This document shows positions 27,109 through 38,029 of a stretch of 64,000 nucleotides of DNA, piece after piece. Source of the stretch: Linepithema humile (lineage: Eukaryota; Arthropoda; Insecta; Hymenoptera; Formicidae). The notes beneath the pieces were generated by a model that made no database searches, was not told where the DNA came from, and saw only the letters and a list, made by a program, of their open reading frames with translations. The number at the start of each line of letters is the position of its first letter. Position 1 is the first letter of the stretch. The position numbers and the translations under genes were made by a program. The DNA is taken from positions 10,799,001 to 10,863,000 of the forward strand of contig NC_090132.1 of NCBI RefSeq assembly GCF_040581485.1, read 5' to 3'.

Positions 27109-27505
27109 ATTGTTTGGTACAATTGAATATTTTGCCTAAGCTGACCAATTGGAATGAAATTCGCTTTAACTGGTCGGACCCACATGCCACTCTTGCCTTA
27201 ACTGGCCGGACCCACACGCCACTTTTGCCTTAACTGGCCGGAATCACAAGCCACTTAACAAATTGTTAACTTAGTGTTTTGGAAAGCTCTCAAGATAAGC
27301 TATAAGAATATGCAATAAAATGTAGGGGGTTCCATTTAAAAAAATAACCTTGAAATGACCTTGAAGGACATGGTCAAGGTCAAAGTCAAGGTCATCATCT
27401 TACTCCCCGCTTGAAACCATACAACTTTGCTATTGGACATTTTCTCCAAAATGCATTCTAACTGAAGATATTAGGGAGGTCCGATACTTTTCGATGACCC
27501 TGTAT
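27109..27505 (+). other. 3' end of the IS630-like element
   Basis: Contains a 32-bp tandem repeat and three TCAAGGTCA-type motifs. It ends CGATGACCCTG followed by TA, which read inward is CAGGGTCATCGAAAAGTATC, a plausible terminal repeat with a TA target. The left end of the element was not found. Confidence 0.5.
27166..27258 (+). repeat. 32-bp tandem repeat
   Basis: Three copies of TTAACTGGYCGGACCCACA... start at 27166, 27198 and 27230. It lies in the 3' region of the dead transposon. Confidence 0.8.
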
Positions 27506-27507
27506 AT

Positions 27508-28576
27508 CTAGTAGAAAATTATTATAATTTTTAGTTATATGAGCTAGTTACATAATAAATTACATAATCCTAAATAATGAATTACACTGGTTTTAGAATA
27601 AGTAAATTTTATTACCGTAAGAAACAATATATCTTATTAAATAAACATTTAAATAATATAAACGTAGTTCAATGCGTTTAATTTTTTAAATACAATAAGT
27701 GCGTATATATTTCGCGAATACAATCGATGTAGCCGACGAACTCATATTAACATTTGGCGAAAACGATCGATGTGGCCGATGGATATATATGCATATATTC
27801 TTTTGTGTAATAAAGCTTGTAAATCTAAAACTTGTGATTGTGCTTTACCCGCTACACAACAGTACTCTTTTTGAAAAAAGCATAAATTACATTGTTGTTA
27901 AATTATTTTCCAAAATTTTTAGCTAACGCTGCACTTCTATAATGATAAGTATCTTATTTTTTTATTTCACGCAATAAAGATGCTTGGCCATTATTATTAT
28001 AGGAACGCATTTTCCATTAGCCGTCGGTATATTATATTTTCAGTAACGTGTTGGCTTGTGACTTTAAGCAACCATCGGATTCGCATCGCAAGCCGCATAT
28101 GACTGTTACTACTCAACTGAAAGTGGGCAACTTGCAGCATGTGATTGTGCCGCATGCGGCATGATTGCCTATGGTTGCCTCAGTGTAAGGCCAACTTAAG
28201 AAGCAACGATCAATGAACCACTGACAAAGTCAAGAAGAGAAGAATGTTCACACACAGAAAGCATCAGGCTTTGGACAAAACAACTTTACGGTAAGTAATT
28301 TATTATTTATTTATTATTTATTGCTTGCAAAATACTGATTGTTTATCCTTGCAATGGTCACGTAATATTTTGCATTATTGGGTAATATAGTACATATAAA
28401 ATAAATTACTTTAAAAAATGCTTAGAACATTTAAAAAAATATTTACACTATTTAACACTGTTACAAGATTTTGTAACTTTTCAAATATTTTATAAAATTC
28501 ATATACAGGATGTCTCGCCTAATTTGAGCATCTTCAATGTCTTGTCACTTGTTTTTGATGATACAAAAAAATGTCA
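27508..28576. other. AT-rich spacer
   Basis: No gene seen. A pair of similar segments containing CGATGTRGCCGAYG occurs near 27724 and 27768. At 28504 TACAGGATGTCTCGCC resembles a Tc1/mariner-like terminal repeat; BEL-2 inserted about 75 bp farther on. Confidence 0.4.
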
Positions 28577-28581
28577 GAGGA

Positions 28582-29476
28582 TGTTACAAATAAACTTAGT
28601 TATCAACTATACTCGGAAATGTATATGGCAAAGCAGTTAAAAAAAAAACTGAGATCCAATTTAGAATATATAAGAATATTTTATTAACGATCTCTATATA
28701 CAGTTAATATATGAGTGATACAAATGTAAAGTTAAATAGATACGATAAAACTCTAAATAATCAAATTACGAATACAAGAAAACTATATTAAAAAAAAAAA
28801 AAAAATAGAAATAAGATCAAAGTAATTATGGAGATTTTTGTCTTTACTGCAGGCTCAAACTTAAAATATGTTTCCAGCTAGAAGTGAAACCTTGAAGAAA
28901 GAATACTATTTTGAGAAAACAAAGTTAATGAACTGAGAGAGAATTTCTATTCTTGAAATGAGGAAGTTTGAAAGAACGAGAGAATTACAAATTCTTTTGC
29001 ACTCATATTGTGTCTGTAAGGTAAGTTCTGAAGACGTAGTCTTACAAAACGAGACTCATTCATTTATCTTCAGACGAACAATGACCTTGAGAGTAGAGAA
29101 CTTATCTCGGTCCTATGAACGGAACGTAGTCTCTTCCTCGAGAGTAAGACCCAAAGATGTACTTTCTAGAGAATTAGACTTGAAAAGGTCTTTCCTTAAG
29201 AGTGAGACTCAAATCTTGCACAAATCGTAGTTCCCTTTGATAATAAAATTAGCTCAAGGACACACAAAGAAAACTTTACACTAAACAAATAAAACTTTTA
29301 AGAAGATTGACGGAAAAAAGGAGTGTTGTTTTTAGCAAGCTCTAAGAAAAAAAGACGAAAATCTGAAAAAAAACACGGCGAGGGAGACGCCCTCAAGAGC
29401 CTGCTGAGATGAGAGGAGCTGAAGCGCAACGCCTTCTGAGATCCTTTCTTAGCGCACAACACGCGTATTTTAAACA
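28582..29476 (-). repeat. BEL-2 3' LTR
   Basis: Starts TGTTACAAATAAACTTAG and ends CGCGTATTTTAAACA on the plus strand. Partner 35219-36117. An A-run near 28790-28805 and several purine runs differ in length between the two. Confidence 0.92.
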
Positions 29477-29514
29477 TTTCCGCCCGCCTTCGTTAATGAA
29501 TGTTAACGAAAGAG

Positions 29515-30546
29515 TTAGATACAAGCGGGTACAGGAAGAGGACAAAGTTTGACTATAGGTCGTTTGAAAGTAGACGCTTGCGTCCGAACAGTTACAACTC
29601 TGATTTTTTCATCCTTACCAGGATGAGAAGAGATTACTCGACCGAGAGGCCATTTGGATGATGAATATCGTTCATCAACAACTAAGACGAGAGAACCTTC
29701 TTTTAAAGGAGGAGTTTCCTTATTCCATTTGTACATAGCAAGATACCGTTGTAAACACTCCTTTGACCAATGAGACCAGAAACTGTCCAGCATTTGGCGA
29801 GTTAATTGCCATCGAGAAAGATGCGATGTTTTAACTGTTTCAAGAAAAGGTTCGGGTATAGTAGCCAACGTGCTTCCGATCAAAAAGTGAGCTGGAGTAA
29901 GCGCTTGAACATCGTCTGGATCGTCGATGAGAGGACATAACGGTCGAGAATTGAGAACTGCTTCCACTTGAGTAAGAAATGTGGTCATTTCTTCATAAGT
30001 GAGAATATGATTGCCGATGACTCTTTTGATGTGATGTTTAACGGATTTCACTCCGGCCTCCCATTTTCCGCCGAAATGCGGAGCAGAAGGAGGGTTGAAC
30101 TTCCATTGAGTGCCGTCGTTGGCGAGAAACGAAGCTAAATCTTCCCATTCTTGAGAGAAAGAAGAAAATAAGCTTTTAAGTTCGGCGTTCGCTCCTTTGA
30201 AATTTGTACCACAATCACTAATTAAGGTGGAACAGATGCCTCTTCTATACGAAAACCGTTTGTAGGCGGCAATGAATGCATTTGTGGTGCAATCTGTAAC
30301 CAGTTCAAGGTGAACAGCTGATGTTGAAAGGCATACAAACAATGCAATCCAGGCTTTGTACGTCCTAGAGTTCCGTCCTATCCAATTTTTTAGAAGGAAT
30401 AGGCCGGCATAATCAATACCGGAATTAAGAAAAGGGCGAGACGGAGTGAGCCTTTCCGGGGGAAGCTGTCCCATTATTTGCTGAGCTCGTGTTTGTCGAT
30501 ATCGTGAGCAGCGTAAACACTTTAAAATGAACGATCTCACAGGCAA
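29515..30546 (-). pseudogene. BEL-2 integrase and C-terminal domain
   Basis: 343-codon open frame. It has CLRCSRYR (end of the zinc finger), GIDYAGLF, LISDCGTNFKGANAELKSL and HFGGKWEAGVKSVKHH (DDE residues), then the DUF5641-like end (FWSHWSKECLQRYLAMYKW). The N-terminal part of the zinc finger is in another frame upstream (around 30546-30600), showing a frameshift. Confidence 0.85.
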
Positions 30547-30590
30547 TCGTCCTCCAATGATCCAATAGTCGTTACGAATAAAGGAGAGAG

Positions 30591-31888
30591 TTATTTGAGT
30601 ACCTCCATAAAGTGTACGCGCTGATGAGCGTCAGCGATTATTAAAGTCGTTAGTGGCGACTCCTTTGGAAGGATTAATGGATGTTTCGTATTATCAGGTA
30701 AGAGAGACAATCGAAGACGACCTCCGACTCGCAGAAAACCTTCAGCATCTACAAATGGAGTGAGACGCAACAAGCTGTGAGAAGATGGCAAAGTATTACC
30801 TTTCGACAGAATTTTCAACTCTTGAGAGAAATATGATTGTTGAATTTGCTTAACCCATAACAGTCTTGCTGAATCTAATTCACGAGTGGTGATGGGAATG
30901 GTTAAACTTGTTTGCTGAGAATTTCGGAATCGAGATACGACTCGTTTACATAAGGAAGTGATACGTAATAATCGAGTCATATTTGAATACTTATAAACAA
31001 GATCCCATAGTTGATTAGATCTAACATTTGTTGTGAGAACTTGATTCATGCGTTCTTCTAGGTGTTCTTTTCGAGATACTGCTTGAGGTTCTTGAGGCCA
31101 TGCTGAAGATTCTAAACTGAGCCAACTCGGTCCCGACTGCCAGTTTGCATTATCGATAAGTTGAGCTGGTGATAATCCTCGAGTAGCATGATCTGCTGGA
31201 TTCTCAATACCGGGAGTAAATCTCCAAATTGCTTGAGGTAGAGTTTCGTGGATGTGACAAACTCTATTGTGTATGAATTCCTTCCACCGAGATGGATGAC
31301 TATTGATCCAGGTATACACAATAGATGAGTCCGTCCAGAGAAAAACTGGAATAAAATTGAGCTTCAAGATTTTTAAAACTCTTGAGGTGAGGTTGCTTAA
31401 TAGAACAGCTCCGGACAGCTCAAGTCGAGGAATTGTCATTCTCTTCAATGGTGCAACTTTGGTTTTAGAACAGATCAATTGTGTTGAGATATTTCCCTCT
31501 TGATCAGATGATCTGATATAGACGGTGGCACACATCGCACGGAGTGAAGCATCGCAAAAACCATGGATTTCAAAAGAATAACCAGCTTTTTGGCCCGTCC
31601 ATCAAGAGAAGCTCAATTTAGATATTTCATGGAGATGGTTGATGAAGTTAATCCATTTGGTTGAGACAGAAAGAGGTAATAGCTCATCCCATCCAAACTT
31701 GAGTGACCAAAGCTCTTGTATGAATATTTTAGCCGTAATTAAGACAGGAGCCAACAGTCCAAGAGGGTCGAACACTTTTGCGATTGTAGATAAAACATTT
31801 CGTTTTGTTAGAACAAATGGAGTCAATAAAGTGACAGAGAAGTGGAACGTATCAGATGACGGATTCCAGCATAGTCCAGCATAGTCCA
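30591..31888 (-). pseudogene. BEL-2 RT connection, RNase H and start of integrase
   Basis: Two open frames, 31602-31889 (AKVFDPLGLLAPVL, the BEL connection motif) and 30591-31535 (RMTIPRLELSGAVL, FLWTDSSIVYTWI, NPADHATRGL, FVDAEGFLRVGGRL). They are separated by a frameshift near 31540-31600. The second ends near RVHFMEVLK where the integrase zinc finger should begin. Confidence 0.8.
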
Positions 31889-31894
31889 TAGTAC

Positions 31895-32289
31895 AGACAT
31901 GTCCAACGCCTGGGGAGTAACGCTAGGAGCCTTCTCTTTCTCCGACGTCGCGCGAGATATCATATCCCTCTCAGCGCTCCCCACACTAGTCACGACATAC
32001 GCTCCGACTACCGTGCAAAGAAATAGTTATGTTTATAAACAGATCATCCAGTTTAATACAAAGATCGTAAGAACAGTTTCGGGTTACTCTATACTCCTTC
32101 ACTGTTCGATCAGGCTTTTCACTTGTTAGTGAGATGTAAGGGAGGAACACGAGACTTCGATAGTAGGGATTGGCGGCTCTTTTCCCCGCACTGCACCTCG
32201 CGCTGACAGTCGAGCGGCGAGCATCTGGAGAGGGGGAAATTCTCGCTCTCCACTTTGGCTCTGGAGCCGGCGTTTGGACATGTCTGTCC
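31895..32289. mobile_element. 395-bp TIR element inserted in BEL-2 RT
   Basis: Interrupts the RT/connection reading frame. Left end AGACATGTCCAACGCC; right end GGCGTTTGGACATGTCT plus GTCC: an imperfect inverted repeat of about 17 bp. Direct repeat TAGTAC is at 31889-31894 and 32290-32295. The transposon class is not resolved, and the terminal mismatch of four bases makes the exact ends uncertain. Confidence 0.65.
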
Positions 32290-32295
32290 TAGTAC

Positions 32296-32942
32296 ATGGA
32301 TAATAGCTGATTCGTCAATTCATATTGATGATGAATCAATTCGATTCTCGGAAGAAATGGATTCCAGAATTGCTGAATGATTAGTTGACCATTTTTAAAG
32401 GGGAAACCCGCCCGCTTTGCACAATGAGTTTACTTGTCGGACTACTACTTACTATTTCTCGAGCTTGAGTAATTGAATCGGTACCTCCAAATATGTCATC
32501 GACATATCTGCCTTGAACTAAGGAAGGAACTGCTAGAGGGAACTTAGAGCCTTCATCTTCTACAAGTTGTTCAAGAGTATGGAGAGCTAAAAAGGGGGGC
32601 ACAGGCTAACCCATAAGTAACTGTTGTCAGTTCATAAGTGACAATGTCTTTAGCTTTATTCCGCCAAAGAATGCGTTGGAACTTTTGATCTTTTTCATGC
32701 ACGTTGATTTGTCGATACATCTTTTCGATGTCTGAAGAAAAAACGTATCTAAATTAACGGAACCATATCAGTACATCTAATACATCGATCTGTAATTTCT
32801 TGCCAGTGTAAAGAAGATCGTTCAAAGATACTCCCGAGCTGGTGCGACTTGATCTATTAAATACGACTCTTAGTCTCGTAGTCTGACTGGTCTCTCGAAT
32901 GACTCCATGATGTGGAAGATAGTAGGCTACTTTCGGTTCTGG
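32296..32942 (-). pseudogene. BEL-2 reverse transcriptase core
   Basis: The catalytic motif RYVDDIFGGTDS is visible at about 32500 in a short open frame (32381-32602). The preceding finger region (YYLPHHGVIRET, RVVFNRSSRTSSG) is readable at 32700-32940 after a TAG stop at 32943. Several stops and a frameshift break it. Confidence 0.75.
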
Positions 32943-34028
32943 CTAAGAGTCAGGTATCAATTTTATATGACCTAATTTCTCATATTCCGCTAAGAACTCA
33001 GAATATGCATTTTTATAATTAGGATCATTGAGGAATTTTGATGATAAATTCATGATGATTCTTCGTGCTCTTGATTGAGAATCTCCTAACTGAGTTTTAG
33101 ATTTTTTGAAGGGAAGTCTCACTATGTACCTTCCTTGATCTCGTGAATGAAATTGGTTATAATGTCGCTCACATTCTTGTTCGTTGACGGACATAGATGA
33201 TGATGTTACAGATGAGACTTCCTCAAGCTTCCAAAAGCGTTGTAGCAAATCTTGCAGTTCTTTGTCAACGGAGACATGATATCCTTGTGAAGATGAGCGT
33301 GATGTACTGCTGTTCGCAGGACCTGAAATCACCCAACCAAATGATGTTCGCTGCGCAATAGGTGAGGTAGCTTCTCCTTTTGCAATTCCGTCTTCAATTA
33401 TCCGGGGATAAACATTTGCTCCTAGAATCATATCAATAGGCCCAGGAGACATGAAATCAGGATCAGCTAGTACGAGATTTTCTAAGTGCGGCCAGACTTG
33501 CCTTTGCATATTGCTTGATGGAAGATACGCTGTCAATTTAGGCAGAATATGTGCGGATATTGAAATTCCAGAGTTATGGTCGAAATGAGCTCTTAAAGTT
33601 AATTGAGTCAAGCCTCTGGTTTTATTTGCCTTATGACCGCCTATGCCATATAAAGATATAGAGGAATGAACTCTTGGAAGATGTAGTAATTGGACGATTC
33701 GCTCTGACACCAGAGAAATTTCAGAGCCTTGATCAAGTAGTGTTCTTATTTTTATTTTTTCTCCACTATTTGAAATTACGAAAATTTGAGCTGTAGCGAA
33801 TAAAACAATTGAATTCAGTGCTTTTTGTTCAATCAACGAATGGAGCACATTGGTTTCGGTGGACTGTTTTTCTGTGGCGGTTGAGTCTCTTGATGATGAG
33901 GTGGCAGAAGTCGATGAGCTATTCTTGTTATTAGTATTCTGATGAATGGTAGTATGATGTTTCCGGCCACATTTCAGGCAGCGCTTCGTAATCCGGCATT
34001 CGGATATTCTGTGAGGTCCAAGACAATT
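32943..34028 (-). pseudogene. BEL-2 zinc-knuckle end, protease and RT start
   Basis: Frame shared with gag. After a nonsense codon at 34029-34031 come knuckle remnants (RITKRCLKCGRKHH), then protease with LLDQGSEISLVSE near 33730, the MILGANVYPRIIEDG segment, and FGWVISGPANSS. It ends PDS, stop at 32943. Note DQG here versus DTC in BEL-1. Confidence 0.85.
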
Positions 34029-35174
34029 TTAACAGAGTTTATTCTTGTTGATGATGGCTAATCGCTGTTGAGTCGTTTTGGAGTTGTACTGAGGACAATT
34101 TGAAATATAGTGGTCAGAGGAACATAAAACGCATGAACTTGGTTTATGAGCATGAGAATCTTTAGCTTTCCCTTGAAAATGAGATCTAGCTGTTTGAGGA
34201 TGTGAGAAAGTATTTTTTCCTGTTCGAGATTTCTCGAAAGCTTGAAGAGACAGAAGTCTTGATAATAAAAATTCAGTAAGTTGTCGCCACATAGGAGGCT
34301 CCTTTGTAGAACCTAAATGATGTTCCCACGATTTGACTGACTCTGAATCGAGCCTCTGAACCACGGTAAAGACAAAAATGTCATCCCATGTATTTACTGG
34401 TCTATTTAAAGTTTCGAGAGTTTGATAAATCTGAGTGATATTTGTGTACAGCTGTTCCATCTCAACGGCTGATTCCTTCGACATCCTTTTGAGTGACATG
34501 AGGGAATGCAGAGCGGTATTTACGAGAAGTCGCTTATTTTCGTAAAAAGAAATTAACGCTTCCCAAGCCTTTTGAAAATTGTCGCCAGTGAGTGTAGTGT
34601 TCTTTAAGAGATGAGAGGCCGATCCTGTTAAGCTTGTTTTTAGATATTGTAGTTTCTCCACTGGTGACAGTGTCGAATTGGCTGAAATGAGAGAGGTGAA
34701 GAGATCCTTAAACGATAACCATTCGGAAGGAGAACGGTTAAATTTCGGAATATCGATTCGAGGCAATCGAGTATGATGATAAAAAACAGGTATATTAGAG
34801 TTTTGAGAAGTAGATTGAGTAGAAGGAATTTCAACAGTCCCTTCCGAGTCTTTATCAAGGAGAGAGTTCATTTTTTCAACAGACTCAAGATAACATTCAT
34901 ACGTATTTGAAAATACGTTGTCAGAAAAATAAGTGTGAGATTGTAGTTGTAACCGCTCTTCAATTGAAAGCTTCCTCATTGCTTAATTAATAGCTTCGTG
35001 AATAACAGAGAATTTATCCCAAGATTCCTTGAGAGCTGATAAACGAGCATGTACACGATGAGAAGTGACATTTGAATAACCTATTTTAGTGAGATTATCC
35101 ACACAATAATTATTAATTAGTTCTTTGAGAGTGAGCTGTTGCTCTAGTCGATTTTCTATGTGGCTGATTCTCAT
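34029..35174 (-). pseudogene. BEL-2 gag
   Basis: The likely ATG is at 35174 (MRISHIENRLEQQLTL), just inside the 5' LTR and primer site. An in-frame TAA at 34983-34985 cuts it after HEAIN. The rest continues to 34029 with a DUF1759-like capsid region (LPRIDIPKFNRSPSEWLSFK) and a C-rich region (CVLCSSDHYISNCP) before a second nonsense codon. Confidence 0.85.
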
Positions 35175-35197
35175 TTTTTCTTTAAACTGCCTGCCGT

Positions 35198-35215
35198 ATC
35201 CGGCTCGAAGGACCA
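35198..35215 (-). other. Primer binding site of BEL-2
   Basis: The minus strand leaving the 5' LTR reads TTT and then TGGTCCTTCGAGCCGGAT. Unlike that of BEL-1. Confidence 0.65.
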
Positions 35216-35218
35216 AAA

Positions 35219-36117
35219 TGTTACAAATAAACTTAGTTATCAACTATACTCGGAAATGTATATGGCAAAGCAGTTAAAAAAAAAAATTGAGATCCAATTT
35301 AGAATATATAAGAATATTTTATTAACGATCTCTATATACAGTTAATATATAAGTGATACAAATGTAAAGTTAAATAGATACGATAAAACTCTAAATAATC
35401 AAATTACGAATACAAGAAAACTATATTAAAAAAAAAAAAAAATAGAAATAAGATCAAAGTAATTATGGAGATTTTTGTCTTTACTGCAGGCTCGAACTTA
35501 GAGTATGTTTCCAGCTAGAAGTGAAACCTTGAAAAAAGAATACTATTTTGAGAAAACAAAGTTAATGAACTGAGAGAGAATTTCTATTCTTGAAATGAGG
35601 AAGTTTGAAAGAACGAGAGAATTACAAATTCTTTTGCACTCATGTTGTGTCTGTAAGGTAAGTTCTGAAGACGTAGTCTTACAAAACGAGACTCATTCAT
35701 TTACCTTCAGACGAACAATGACCTTGAGAGTAGAGAACTTATCTCGGTCCTATGAACGGAACGTAGTCCCTTCCTCGAGAGTAAGATGTACCCAAAGATG
35801 TACTTTCTAGAGAATTAGACTTGAAAAGGTCTTTCTTTAAGAGTGAGACTCAAATCTTGCACGAATCGTAGTTCCCTTTGATAATAAAATTAGCTCAAGG
35901 ACACACAAAAAAAACTTTACACTAAACAAATAACACTTTTAAGAAGATCGACGGAAAAAAGGAGTGTTGTTTTTAGCGAGCTCCAAGAAAAAAAGACGAG
36001 AATCTGAAAAAAAACACGGCGAGGGAGACGCCCTCAAGAGCCTGCTGAGATGAGAGGAGCTGAAGCGCAACGCCTTCTGAAATCCTTTCTTAGCGCACGA
36101 CGCGCGTATTTTAAACA
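35219..36117 (-). repeat. BEL-2 5' LTR
   Basis: 899-bp partner of 28582-29476, with visible substitutions and a 3-base insertion near 35790. GAGGA follows. Confidence 0.92.
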
Positions 36118-36153
36118 GAGGACAATATTTGATTGGAAGGGATAAATATTATG

Positions 36154-36748
36154 CAGGGGCGAATTTCCCATTAGGCTGGATAGGCTATAGCCTAGGGCGG
36201 CAGATTTTAAAGGGCGGCAAATTTTTAATTTTTGAATTAAAAAAAAATTTATTAACACTCGATTTATATTCGAAATACATTCTGATTTTCATCAAAAAAG
36301 TCATAATATAAATATGTTCGTGATCATTACTGTTAAAGAGTGTATAAAGTGCTATTTTTTCCGGCGTTTTCGGCGAAATTTATTTCCCGTTTTTCTCCTC
36401 CAATTCTCAACCGATTTTGCTGAAATTTTTTCTTTAAGTTTTTTTAATATTAAAAATTTTTTTACGTTCTTTACATTTCTGGCTTTATATGGGTAACATT
36501 AAATGTCATAGAAAAAATGTCAACAAAATCGGTTGAGAATTGGAGAAGAAAAACTGGAAACGCGCGCGCGCGAGAGAGAATGTGTTATTTATTATTATTC
36601 AAAGAATCCTATATATAGGATACCTATTTCCTATTTTATTATCTATTTCTTATTTAATTAATAAAAAAATTTCCCCTTGCTCCACTGTCATTAAGGGGCG
36701 GCAAATTTGATTCAGCCTAGGAGCGGCAGAAACCGAAATCCGTCCCTG
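36154..36748. mobile_element. 595-bp hAT-type MITE
   Basis: Ends CAGGGGCGAATTTC and GAAATCCGTCCCTG form an imperfect inverted repeat. A perfect 8-bp TSD, ATATTATG, is at 36146-36153 and 36749-36756. GGGCGGCA motifs recur near both ends, and an internal inverted repeat (CAATTCTCAACCGATTTT with its complement) lies at about 36390-36550. It contains no transposase. 8-bp TSD and CAGGG ends fit hAT. Confidence 0.88.
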
Positions 36749-36756
36749 ATATTATG

Positions 36757-37759
36757 ATAAGCAAAATATTTTTTCTAAGATCATATTTTTCGAGATTTAA
36801 AAATCATCGATATTTTTGAAAATGAGATTACATATTTTTATTATCGCATTGTAATAACTGAGGTCAAAACCAATCTAATGACTTATGATAGTATGATCTT
36901 TATATAATCTTGAGTACAAAAAATCCTGTAATGTATGGGAATAGGTAAATAATGAAATAATAGAGAAATAATAAAAAACTACAATAGAGAGATTAATTAA
37001 AGAAAACTTATTTATTTAATAAATGCTTAAAATGGTGTCCACTTAACTTCGATACATTTGTGCAGATGATGAATGAATGATTTTCTGATCTTCTTTACAG
37101 TTTTCTGATTAATATTAACACGTGTAATTCTAATATGTTCTTTGTGATATTTTCTAGTGTCCAGGAATATCATTATAAACGGTTGCTTTAACAGTTCTCC
37201 ACAGAATTATTAGTAAAAAAAATGTTAGGCAGATAGACACGGGTAATATTTCTAAAATATCTGAAATTAAAAATAGGTGTTTTTACATAAATTTTTATTT
37301 TAAAAAAATTTAAAGTTGAATAAAATAATTAACAAAAATTCAGAAATAAAATTTTTAATATATTTAAATTATAATTTTTCAATTGCGTTTGCCTCATTAT
37401 TGTACATTTTATAAATTTTATACTCGAACTATAACCATTTCCGAATTTTCAGATGTAAAGTTAATTCAAACAACTACCTGTAATTTTCGAGCACTAATTT
37501 TTTTAAATGTTTAATTTTTACAATACCAATTTTATTAAGAAATTTAGTTTTAACTAATTAAATAATTTATTTTAAAATCTTCCAAAATAAATCACAATTT
37601 TCTAATATAAAATTCATTAAAAAATACATATTTTTAATAATTAACAAAAAATAATAATATAAAATTTTTTATATAATGTTTGGCTGTTAATAACATCTTG
37701 TCAAAATGCAAAGCGCCGAGAAAAAATAAAATGGCGATTTCTGCTATTTATTTATTAAC
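36757..37759. other. AT-rich spacer with a transposase relic
   Basis: On the minus strand at about 37020-37210 a degraded reading (LWRTVKATVYNDIP, then HLHKCIEVKWTPF) resembles the C-terminus of IS630-like insect transposases. The remainder is simple AT-rich DNA. Confidence 0.45.
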
Positions 37760-38029
37760 TACTTAAGAGGATGCTGAAGTGACGGGCGAACTCCGACGCG
37801 AAAGCGCCATCATTTCGATGATACTAAAAATGAAATGACATTATCGGCGCAGCCTACGGACCTATGCCGCGTAGGTCCGTGTGTACGCATTTGTTTGTAG
37901 TGGTGACTCACTACACTGACGTGTGGTCTGTGTACATGTGTCATCGGAAGTTTGTAAACAAACGATGCTTGCGCTTGTTTCCTCGACTGAAATTTCGTCG
38001 CAAGGCTGCAATATAATGTCCGAGAAAAC

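Larger units (their letters stand above)
28582..36117 (-). mobile_element. BEL-2: decayed BEL/Pao retrotransposon
   Basis: LTRs of 895 bp (28582-29476) and 899 bp (35219-36117), TG...CA ends, TSD GAGGA (28577-28581 and 36118-36122). The minus strand carries gag, protease, RT, RNase H and integrase in BEL order, with in-frame stops in gag, a stop after the protease, frameshifts in RT and integrase, and an inserted 395-bp TIR element. The LTRs differ at scattered positions plus small indels, so it is older than BEL-1. Confidence 0.93.

Noticed and set aside
28958..29230. 90-codon plus-strand ORF in the BEL-2 LTR, partly repeated at 35595-35810
   Set aside because: The second copy is truncated by a small indel; unlike the D LTR ORFs it has no recognisable features.
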